Of a DNA stretch of 7,261 nt, positions 1-5,549 are shown piece by piece. A program made the position numbers and the translations under genes. The DNA is taken from the NCBI GenBank assembly GCA_964466965.1, contig CAYXPZ010000103.1, positions 1 to 7,261 of the forward strand. Direction: 5' to 3'. Source of the stretch: Dichotomicrobium sp964466965 (GTDB taxonomy: Bacteria; Pseudomonadota; Alphaproteobacteria; Rhizobiales; Rhodomicrobiaceae). A model generated the notes under the pieces. That model was not told the origin of the DNA. It saw only the letters and a list, made by a program, of their open reading frames with translations, and searched no databases. The stretch's first letter is position 1. Each line of letters starts with the position of its first letter.

Positions 1-1400
1 ATCGGCAGGCAACCCGACATCGGGTTGACCTTTTCCTTCTTGTAAAGCTCCATCAACTCCTGTTGCTGGCGCATCCGGTCGTCTTTGTACAGCTCACGCA
101 GGCGCTGCATCTCCGGCTGGAGCTTCTTCATCTTGCTCATCGACTCGTAGGACTTGTTCGCCAGCGGAAAGAAGACGAGCTTGATCAGCACTGTCACGAT
201 AAGGATCGCGACGCCGAAGTTGCCGACCAGATTGAAGAAGAAGTCGAGCGCAAGGAACAGCGGCTTGGTGATGAAGTGGAACCAGCCCCAGTCGATCAGC
301 AGCTCGAACTGCTGGATGCCAAGCTCGGCTTCGTAGCTGTCGATCAGGCTGCTTTCTTTAGCGCCGGCGAACAGCCGTGTCGTGATGTCGGCAGTCGCGC
401 CGGGCGCGACCGACATCGTCGGGACTAGGAAGTTGGTGTAGAACCGCGCCTGGCTTCCTTGTCCCTCGCCGATGAAATTGCTCTGATATTCACGGTCCTG
501 GGGCGGCACCAATACCGCAGCCCAGTATTTGTCGGTGATACCGAGCCATCCGCCCTCGGCGGCATAGCTGGTGGGCGCGCCGTTCTCCAACAAATTGTCA
601 TAGTCGAATTCTTCCAGCCCGTCTTCACCGAGCACGCCAATCGGCCCTTCATGCAAGATGAAGAAACCGCGCGTTTCCGGGATGCCGTGGCGCGCAATGA
701 TCCCGTAGGGCGAGAGCTGGACAGTTGCCTCAGAGGAGTTTTCCACCTCCTGGGTGATCGAGAACATATAGTTCTCATCAACCTCGATGATCCGGCGGAA
801 AATCAGCCCTTCACCATTGTCGAATTCCAGCGTCACTGGATTGTCAGGCGTCAGCGGACCAGAACTTACAGCGTTCCAGACCGTCTCCGGACCGGGGGTG
901 TTGATCTCGGCGCCCGGGACGGTCGTCCATCCATGCTGCGCGAAAAACGCACGGTTGGGCGCGGGGCTGCCTGACGGCGACAACAGCGTGACGTTCGGGC
1001 TATTCTCGTCTACGGCCACGCGGTATTTTTTTAACGTCAGATCGTCGAGGCGAGCGCCCTTGAGATTGATCGAGCCGCGCAGACGCGGCGTGTCTATCGG
1101 CACGCGCTCTGACGAGACTATCGCGGCCTCGCGCGTCGAAGAGGCCGCTGGCAACCCTTCGGGCGGGCTTGTGGCCGCGGGCGCACCGGCGCTCGGTTCT
1201 CCGCTCGCAGACGGCGTAGGCGTGCCCTGCGCCGGGCTGCGCGCACCGGGATCGCCAGTTTGTTGCTGCTGTTGCGCCGCCTGCTGCTGTTGCTGCTGCT
1301 CAAGCGACCGCTGCGGCCCGATGACGAACGCCTGCCAGACGAACAGCACGATCACCGAAAGCACGACCGCCAGAAGTAGATTACGGTTCTTCTCGTCCAT
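1..1400 (-). CDS. yidC: Membrane protein insertase YidC (C-terminus cut by window edge)
   Basis: YidC inserts and folds inner-membrane proteins, alone or with SecYEG. The visible 466 residues start MDEKNRN and show a first membrane helix (about 8-28), a Gln/Ala then Pro/Ala/Gly/Ser-rich linker (34-90), a large periplasmic domain (about 92-365), and the start of the conserved insertase core from about 373. That core includes the FFPLANKSYESMSKMK region (410-425), a charged cytoplasmic hairpin (426-457) and VNPMSGCLP (458-466). Lys407 sits where E. coli YidC has the groove Arg366; a positive charge is kept. The frame is still open at position 1, and roughly 130 residues (remaining core helices and basic tail) are probably missing. 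The ATG at 1400-1398 was chosen for its typical N-terminus; a GGGAG lies 13 nt upstream, which is rather far, and an adjacent in-frame TTG (1403-1401) would be closer. It lies 92 nt downstream of rnpA on the same strand. No yidD is visible between them. Confidence 0.96.
   Translation of the reverse strand, partial: MDEKNRNLLLAVVLSVIVLFVWQAFVIGPQRSLEQQQQQQAAQQQQQTGDPGARSPAQGTPTPSASGEPSAGAPAATSPPEGLPAASSTREAAIVSSERVPIDTPRLRGSINLKGARLDDLTLKKYRVAVDENSPNVTLLSPSGSPAPNRAFFAQHGWTTVPGAEINTPGPETVWNAVSSGPLTPDNPVTLEFDNGEGLIFRRIIEVDENYMFSITQEVENSSEATVQLSPYGIIARHGIPETRGFFILHEGPIGVLGEDGLEEFDYDNLLENGAPTSYAAEGGWLGITDKYWAAVLVPPQDREYQSNFIGEGQGSQARFYTNFLVPTMSVAPGATADITTRLFAGAKESSLIDSYEAELGIQQFELLIDWGWFHFITKPLFLALDFFFNLVGNFGVAILIVTVLIKLVFFPLANKSYESMSKMKKLQPEMQRLRELYKDDRMRQQQELMELYKKEKVNPMSGCLP
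1260..1298 (-). repeat. CAG/CAA codon repeat encoding a Q6-A2-Q5 tract in YidC
   Basis: Thirteen consecutive codons (yidC residues 35-47) read as six Gln, two Ala, five Gln, using mixed CAG and CAA codons. The tract lies straight after the first membrane helix, at the start of the periplasmic linker, and is followed by a Pro/Ala/Gly/Ser-rich stretch to about residue 90. It is a low-complexity spacer. Because the unit is a triplet, length changes would keep the reading frame, so it would not act as an on/off phase switch. Confidence 0.85.
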
Positions 1401-1492
1401 CAAACCCGGAATGCTCCCGCGCGTACGACCCCGCCTCAATATAGGGTCCGTTTAGCGTTTCCAAACCTGCCAGACCATCAATTTCGAGCCAA

Positions 1493-1909
1493 TCAGCTCT
1501 GGTTTGATCGCCTTTTTTGCTGACCGCGACGGTCTGGGCCGTGCACTTTGGCAAAAGCCTTGTGCAGGTCCTTCACCAGATCCTCGAAATTCTGATCCAG
1601 CGCTGGCGCCCGGCCGATCAGCACATAATCGTACCCTGGCCGCGCCTTCAAAGGGGCAACCAGCCGAACAGCCTCCTTCAGCCGCCGCCGCGCCCGGTTT
1701 CGCCGCACAGCGCCACCGCGCTTGCGCCCGCCCGCCCCCTGCTGCGCCACGGCATGGCGCGAGACCGTAAAACCAAAGCGCGGACCCAGGCTGTCATCAC
1801 CTTCGGGCCGTGGCGCGGCCTGCAGTACAAAGGCAGGCGTGACCCATCGACGGCCGGATTTCAACCGGATGAAGTCGCGCCGGTCTTTCAATGTGGTCAG
1901 CCGGGCCAT
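1493..1909 (-). CDS. rnpA: Ribonuclease P protein component
   Basis: This is the small basic protein subunit of RNase P, which with the RNA subunit removes the 5' leader of pre-tRNAs. The 138-residue protein begins with the typical LTTLKDRRDFIRL segment (4-16), has the GFTVSRH strand (46-52), and carries the family signature RNRARRRLKEAVR (70-82), the basic helix that contacts RNA. The C-terminal YDYVLIGRAPALDQNFEDLVKDL region matches the end of the family fold. It is slightly longer than the usual 110-130 residues, partly because of a Gly/Arg-rich insert (about 55-66) before the signature. The gene lies 33 nt downstream of rpmH, in the usual order, and is probably co-transcribed with it. The ribosome-binding site is weak (an AGG about 12 nt upstream), so translation may depend partly on read-through from rpmH. 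The product call is firm. Confidence 0.96.
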   Translation of the reverse strand: MARLTTLKDRRDFIRLKSGRRWVTPAFVLQAAPRPEGDDSLGPRFGFTVSRHAVAQQGAGGRKRGGAVRRNRARRRLKEAVRLVAPLKARPGYDYVLIGRAPALDQNFEDLVKDLHKAFAKVHGPDRRGQQKRRSNQS

Positions 1910-1942
1910 ATTGCGCGACGCCTGTCCGCCGCACGCAGCGGA

Positions 1943-2077
1943 TTACGCCGACAGGGCTTTGCGCTTGCGCATCCGGCGTCGCGCAACAATTTTCTGCCCC
2001 GCCTTCGTGCTCATCCGCGCGCGAAACCCGTGCCTGCGCTTGCGCCGGAGTTTGCTGGGCTGAAAGCTGCGTTTCAC
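1943..2077 (-). CDS. rpmH: 50S ribosomal protein L34 (GTG start)
   Basis: L34 is a very small basic protein of the large ribosomal subunit. The 44-residue product reads MKRSFQPSKLRRKRRHGFRA at its N-terminus and ends RKRKALSA, which is full family length and almost invariant sequence. The start is GTG at 2077-2075, fixed by homology and by a GGAG at 2089-2086 with an 8-nt spacer. An ATG at 2091-2089 overlaps this GGAG but is out of frame. The gene heads the leftward rpmH-rnpA-yidC block, and a good promoter candidate lies about 45 nt upstream. Short length and the GTG start make it easy to miss in automatic calls. A longer minus-strand open frame over the same bases is a shadow. Confidence 0.96.
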   Translation of the reverse strand: MKRSFQPSKLRRKRRHGFRARMSTKAGQKIVARRRMRKRKALSA

Positions 2078-2085
2078 AGATATGT

Positions 2086-2089
2086 CTCC
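2086..2089 (-). promoter_or_regulatory. Ribosome-binding site fixing the rpmH GTG start
   Basis: The minus strand reads GGAG followed by an 8-nt spacer and then GTG. It supports initiation at GTG 2077, where the reading frame gives a textbook L34 N-terminus. No in-frame ATG is placed well for this site. Confidence 0.75.
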
Positions 2090-2122
2090 ATTGGCTCGAA
2101 TCCGCCGTGCGTGAACCCACGG

Positions 2123-2151
2123 TTATAGGATCGGTTGATTTGCGCTGTCCA
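2123..2151 (-). promoter_or_regulatory. Candidate sigma70 promoter of rpmH-rnpA-yidC
   Basis: On the minus strand, TGGACA (2151-2146) and CTATAA (2128-2123) are separated by 17 nt. This is a close match to -35/-10 elements and faces rpmH. The predicted start point near 2116 gives a leader of about 40 nt ending in the rpmH ribosome-binding site. This is inferred from sequence pattern only, but spacing and position both fit. Confidence 0.55.
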
Positions 2152-2208
2152 GAGCCGCCCTGCACGCACGCCGACCTATCACCGTTAGGCACATCTTATC
2201 ACGAGCGC

Positions 2209-2237
2209 TTGACAGGGGATTCCCCACTCGCTGCTTC
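2209..2237 (+). promoter_or_regulatory. Possible promoter of the DUF547 operon (-35 only is good)
   Basis: A perfect TTGACA (2209-2214) faces the DUF547 gene. At 17-nt spacing the -10 position reads TGCTTC, a poor match, so strength or even existence is uncertain; weak -10 elements are common in alphaproteobacteria. Directly after the -35 lies the odd palindrome GGGGATTCCCC (2215-2225), inside the spacer where a regulator could sit. No better promoter was seen for the rightward genes in the 2078-2292 gap. Confidence 0.3.
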
Positions 2238-2255
2238 GCCTTTAGGTAAGAGGCG

Positions 2256-2271
2256 TTTGCAGTCCTGCAAA
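2256..2271 (+). repeat. Perfect inverted repeat in the DUF547 leader
   Basis: TTTGCAG and CTGCAAA flank a 2-nt spacer (TC), giving a perfect 7+7 dyad. It ends 7 nt before the Shine-Dalgarno region (AGAAGGA, 2279-2285) and 21 nt before the start codon. With a 2-nt loop it is a poor RNA hairpin as drawn, so a DNA operator for a dimeric regulator is the more natural reading. No regulator gene is present in the window. Confidence 0.5.
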
Positions 2272-2292
2272 GCTGACCAGAAGGACGACCTC

Positions 2293-3138
2293 ATGACTGT
2301 TTCTCGCACGATCGGCAAGCCGTGCGCGCCCTTGGCGTTTGCTGTGTTGGTGCTGCTTGCCTGGCCTATCATCCCGGCACAGGCGCAGAATTTGGCGGAG
2401 AGGTTCTCCGCGCATGACCCGCAATCCGCAACTACCGTGGACCATTCCGCCTGGGATGCGATGCTCAAGCAGCATGTCACGCGCGACGAGACAGGGCTGA
2501 ACCGCGTCAATTATGCGGCTTGGAAGCGCGAAAGCCGCGACGGCCTGCTTGCCTACATCGGGCGCATGGAAAAGGTGGAGGTGACTAAGCTCTCACGCCC
2601 AGAGCAGTACGCGTACTGGGTGAATCTTTATAACGCCGTTACGGTCGCGCTGATCCTCAAGCATTACCCGGTCGACAGCATCCGCGATATCGACATTTCG
2701 CCGGGTTTCTTTTCGAACGGTCCGTGGGGCGCCAAGCTGGTCGAAGTCGGTGGCGTCGAGCTCAGCCTCGATAACATCGAGCACGATATTCTGCGCGTGA
2801 ACTGGGACGAGCCGCGCGTCCACTACGCGGTGAATTGCGCGTCGATCGGGTGTCCCAACCTGGCGCGCGACGCCTACACAGGCACACAGCTCGACTCCCA
2901 GCTCGACGCCGCCGCCCGCGCCTATATCGCCAGCCCGCGCGGCATCCACTTCGACGGCGACCGCGTGACCGTCTCAAAAATCTATAGCTGGTACGACGAG
3001 GATTTCGGCAATTCCGAAGCGGGCGTTATCGAGCATATCAGCAAATACGCCGATGGTGAGACAGCCCAACGCGTCGCGGGACTGTCATCTATTGACGATT
3101 ACGAATACGACTGGAGTCTGAACGATGTCCGGCGATAA
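2293..3138 (+). CDS. Secreted DUF547-domain protein
   Basis: This 281-residue protein has a Sec-type signal peptide: a basic N-terminus, a hydrophobic core (14-27) and a predicted cut after AQA (29-31). The mature part is mostly a DUF547 domain. Recognisable blocks are the WDAMLKQHV start (about 53-61), EQYAYWVNLYNAVTVALILKHYP (104-126), LSLDNIEHDILR (about 157-168), the VHYAVNCASIGCPNL core (176-190) with Cys182 and Cys187, and KIYSWYDEDFG near the end. The biochemical role of DUF547 is not established, so only an envelope location is inferred. The start ATG is set by AAGGA with 7-nt spacing and by the signal peptide. The frame stays open back to 1891, but that upstream part lies over rpmH and the start of rnpA and is not coding. 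It is the first gene of the rightward run, and its end overlaps the next gene by 14 nt. Confidence 0.9.
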   Translation: MTVSRTIGKPCAPLAFAVLVLLAWPIIPAQAQNLAERFSAHDPQSATTVDHSAWDAMLKQHVTRDETGLNRVNYAAWKRESRDGLLAYIGRMEKVEVTKLSRPEQYAYWVNLYNAVTVALILKHYPVDSIRDIDISPGFFSNGPWGAKLVEVGGVELSLDNIEHDILRVNWDEPRVHYAVNCASIGCPNLARDAYTGTQLDSQLDAAARAYIASPRGIHFDGDRVTVSKIYSWYDEDFGNSEAGVIEHISKYADGETAQRVAGLSSIDDYEYDWSLNDVRR

Positions 3139-4003
3139 TCTGAACGCAGCCCGCTATGGAGCCGAAACGTTGACCTCGCAAAACCAGTCGCCCGAGCACG
3201 AAAGCGAGGCCAATGCACCGGAGATTGGCAAGGCCGTGCCGCGCCGGCCGCTCTGGCGGCGGCTGATGCCGCTGATTATCCTGGCCGCAGTCGCTGCGCT
3301 CATTTTGTCTCAGGGCTGGCACAACCTGATTTCTTTTCAGCAGCTGGCGCTGAACCAACAGGCGCTCCAGGCATGGATCAGCGATAATATCGTGGGGGCC
3401 ATCGCGGTCTACGCGGCGATTTATGTCGTCGTCGTCGCGCTGTCGCTACCGGGCGGGGCGGTGCTGACGGTCGCCGGAGGACTTTTGTTCGGCTGGCTGC
3501 TCGGCGGGGTCGTCACCGTCATTGCCGCCACTCTTGGGGCCACCGCGATCTTCCTCATCGCGCGCTCCTCGGTGGGCGAGCCGCTCGCAGCGCGGGCCGG
3601 ACCGTGGCTGAACAAGTTCCGCGCGGGGTTCCAGGAGAATGCGCTCAGCTATCTGTTGTTCCTACGCCTGGTCCCCGTGTTTCCGTTCTGGGTCGTGAAC
3701 CTGGCGCCGGCCCTGCTCGGCGTCAGCCTGCGTCAATACGTGGTCGCGACGGCGCTGGGCATCATTCCCGGCACCTTTGCCTTCGCGTTTGCCGGAGCCG
3801 GGCTGGACAGCGTGCTCGCCGCCCAGCGCGAAGCCTTTCAGGCGTGTCAGGCCGCACGCACGGCGGGCGATCCGCCCTGCAGCTTTCAGTTCGATGCAAG
3901 CACGCTGATCACGCCGGAGCTGCTGATCGCCTTCGCTGCGCTGGGAATCGTTGCGCTGATCCCTGCGATCGTCAAAAAACTAAGGAAACAACCCAAGGCT
4001 TGA
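3125..4003 (+). CDS. TVP38/TMEM64 family (VTT/DedA-like) membrane protein
   Basis: The product is a 292-residue inner-membrane protein. After a polar N-terminal tail (1-46) come a first helix (47-65) and the VTT/SNARE-associated domain. Half one has LPGG (108-111), the AGGLLFG turn (117-123) and Arg147 after a Gly-rich helix. Half two has FLRLVPVFPFWVVNLAP (from about 179; Arg181, Pro184, Pro187) and GIIPGTFAFAFAG. A last helix (265-283) ends in a Lys/Arg-rich tail, so the loop before it should face the periplasm; that loop holds Cys241 and Cys252. Relatives include eukaryotic lipid scramblases and bacterial DedA proteins tied to undecaprenyl-phosphate transport; the substrate here is unknown. 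GGAG (3113-3116) with 8-nt spacing supports the ATG, and the 14-nt overlap with the DUF547 gene suggests coupled translation. An in-frame TTG at residue 16 is a less likely start. Confidence 0.92.
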   Translation: MSGDNLNAARYGAETLTSQNQSPEHESEANAPEIGKAVPRRPLWRRLMPLIILAAVAALILSQGWHNLISFQQLALNQQALQAWISDNIVGAIAVYAAIYVVVVALSLPGGAVLTVAGGLLFGWLLGGVVTVIAATLGATAIFLIARSSVGEPLAARAGPWLNKFRAGFQENALSYLLFLRLVPVFPFWVVNLAPALLGVSLRQYVVATALGIIPGTFAFAFAGAGLDSVLAAQREAFQACQAARTAGDPPCSFQFDASTLITPELLIAFAALGIVALIPAIVKKLRKQPKA

Positions 4004-4049
4004 GGCATTGTCCGCGCCGGCAAGCGATGACGAATAAAGGGGGCATGCG

Positions 4050-5474
4050 ATGGCGGAGCAGTTAACGCCCGACCTGTGCGTGATCGGCGCAGGCTCGGGC
4101 GGATTATCGGTCGCGGCTGCAGCCGCGCAATTCGGAGTCGATGTCGTGCTGATCGAGCGCGGCGAGATGGGCGGGGATTGCCTCAACTACGGCTGCGTGC
4201 CCTCAAAGTCACTGATCGCTGCCGCCAAACGCGCTCATATGATGCGCGCCTCCGGGCCGTTCGGCATCAAACCGCTGGAGCCCGCGGTCGAGTTCGACCG
4301 CGTGCATGATCATATCCACGAGGTAATCGCTGCGATCGCACCGAACGATTCGGTCGAACGCTTCACCGGTCTGGGCGTCAACGTCATAAAGGGCGAGGCC
4401 CGATTCCGCGATAAGGAGACGGTGATCGCCGACGGCTATGAGATCAAAGCGCGCCGTTTCATAATCGCTACGGGCTCCTCGCCGGCGCTGCCGCCGATCC
4501 CCGGTATCGAGCGCGTCCCGTATTTCACCAATGAGACAATATTCGACAACAAAAAAGAGATCCAAAAGCTCATTATCGTCGGCGGGGGCCCGATCGGCAT
4601 GGAACTCGCGCACGCCTTCCGCCGGCTCGGCAGCGAGGTCGTGGTGCTGGAGGCATTCAAGCCGCTCGCGAAGGAAGACCCCGAGCTGGCCGAAGTAGTC
4701 CTGCGCCAGCTGGAATCCGAAGGCGTCGAAATCATTTCCGATGCGCGCGTCGAACGCTTCGAGCCGTTTGGCGACAGTGTGCAGGTGGTGTTTGCGCGCG
4801 GCGGACAATCCTATGCGATCGACGGCTCGCATCTGATGCTCGCCACCGGGCGCCGGCCGAATATCGACAAGCTGAATCTGGATAACGCCGGCGTGCGTCA
4901 TGACCGCACCGGCATCAAGGTGGACAGGGGCCTGAAAACCAGCAACCGTCGCATCTACGCAATCGGCGACGTGACCGGTGGGCTGCAGTTCACACATGTC
5001 GCGAACTACCATGCCAGCATCATCATCAAGAACGCCCTGTTTCGCCTTCCCGCGAAGGTGAACAACGACATCCTTCCGCGCGTTACTTTCACCGATCCCG
5101 AATTGGCGCAAGTCGGCCCGACCGAAGCCGAAGCACGCCAGCGCTCTAGCAAGATCCACGTCTATCGCTGGCCCTACGCCGAAAATGACCGCGCCCAGGC
5201 CGAGCGCGCAACCGACGGCTTCGTGAAAGTCATAACCACCAAGCGCGGCAGGGTGTTGGGCGCAAGCATGGTCGGCGACCACGCAGGCGAACTGATCCAG
5301 ATGTGGGGTCTGGCCATGCAAAAGAAGATGAAGATCGGCGCATTGGCGAACCTCGTGTCGCCGTACCCGACGCTTGCGGAAATCAATAAGCGCGCCGCGG
5401 TCACCTTCTATCTCCCCAGCCTGAGCAGCCCGCTGATCAGGCGCATCATTGGCTTACTGCGGAAATTGGGGTAA
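4050..5474 (+). CDS. FAD-dependent pyridine nucleotide-disulfide oxidoreductase (MerA-like, not true MerA)
   Basis: This 474-residue flavoprotein has the class I disulfide reductase layout. The FAD site is GAGSGG (13-18), the redox pair is Cys44/Cys49 in GGDCLNYGCVPSKS (41-54), the NAD(P) site is GGGPIG (178-183), and the second FAD motif has Asp307 in YAIGD. A dimerisation domain follows, then a hydrophobic/basic tail (about 452-474). Glu201 at the end of the second strand of the NAD fold favours NADH over NADPH. At the C-terminal active-site motif Tyr439 replaces the usual His (YPTLAE, 439-444), and there is neither an N-terminal metal-binding domain nor a C-terminal Cys pair, so mercuric, glutathione or lipoamide activity should not be assumed. 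AAGGGGG 6 nt upstream supports the ATG. It follows the TVP38 gene by 46 nt. I recall bacterial proteins that fuse these two families, so a shared pathway is likely. The real substrate is unknown. Confidence 0.92.
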   Translation: MAEQLTPDLCVIGAGSGGLSVAAAAAQFGVDVVLIERGEMGGDCLNYGCVPSKSLIAAAKRAHMMRASGPFGIKPLEPAVEFDRVHDHIHEVIAAIAPNDSVERFTGLGVNVIKGEARFRDKETVIADGYEIKARRFIIATGSSPALPPIPGIERVPYFTNETIFDNKKEIQKLIIVGGGPIGMELAHAFRRLGSEVVVLEAFKPLAKEDPELAEVVLRQLESEGVEIISDARVERFEPFGDSVQVVFARGGQSYAIDGSHLMLATGRRPNIDKLNLDNAGVRHDRTGIKVDRGLKTSNRRIYAIGDVTGGLQFTHVANYHASIIIKNALFRLPAKVNNDILPRVTFTDPELAQVGPTEAEARQRSSKIHVYRWPYAENDRAQAERATDGFVKVITTKRGRVLGASMVGDHAGELIQMWGLAMQKKMKIGALANLVSPYPTLAEINKRAAVTFYLPSLSSPLIRRIIGLLRKLG

Positions 5475-5501
5475 ACCGGAGGCAGTTACTGAATTCCGCT
5501 A

Positions 5502-5525
5502 CCGTACCGGGCGCGCCCGGTACGG
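5502..5525. repeat. 24-nt perfect palindrome between oxidoreductase and kinase genes
   Basis: The half-site CCGTACCGGGCG is followed directly by its exact reverse complement. As RNA it can form a 10-bp G+C-rich stem with a 4-nt loop. It begins 27 nt after the oxidoreductase stop and ends 24 nt before the kinase start, just ahead of the kinase ribosome-binding site (GGGGA). No T-run follows, so it is not a standard intrinsic terminator. It could be an attenuating or mRNA-stabilising hairpin, a REP-like element, or an operator. Its perfection shows directly in the sequence; its role is open. Confidence 0.8.
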
Positions 5526-5549
5526 CCATGCGCATTTCTGGGGAACGCC

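Noticed and set aside
787..1455. Plus-strand open frames opposite yidC, including one with a poly-Cys run
   Set aside because: The Cys run is the frame-shifted complement of the YidC CAG repeat. YidC homology on the minus strand is unmistakable.
1438..1464. Possible internal promoter for yidC (TTGGAA and TATATT, minus strand)
   Set aside because: The spacer is only 15 nt and the -35 is partial, so it is too weak to list as a feature.
1797..2192. Minus-strand open frame of 131 codons across rpmH and rnpA
   Set aside because: It is in a different frame from both rpmH and rnpA, which are certain; no overlapping gene of this kind is supported.
1891..2292. Upstream in-frame extension of the DUF547 reading frame (134 more codons)
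   Set aside because: It lies antisense over rpmH and the start of rnpA and has no family sequence. ATG 2293 has a strong ribosome-binding site and starts a clear signal peptide.
2078..2292. Replication origin near rpmH, as in many other bacteria
   Set aside because: No dnaA gene and no DnaA-box cluster are visible.
4209..5321. Long minus-strand open frame (370 codons) opposite the oxidoreductase gene
   Set aside because: It is a shadow of a G+C-rich real gene whose motifs are all on the plus strand; its own translation shows no recognisable domain.
4050..5474. Mercuric reductase (merA) or a mercury-resistance operon
   Set aside because: No N-terminal metal-binding domain, no C-terminal cysteine pair, and no merR, merT or merP nearby; only the general flavoprotein fold is shared.
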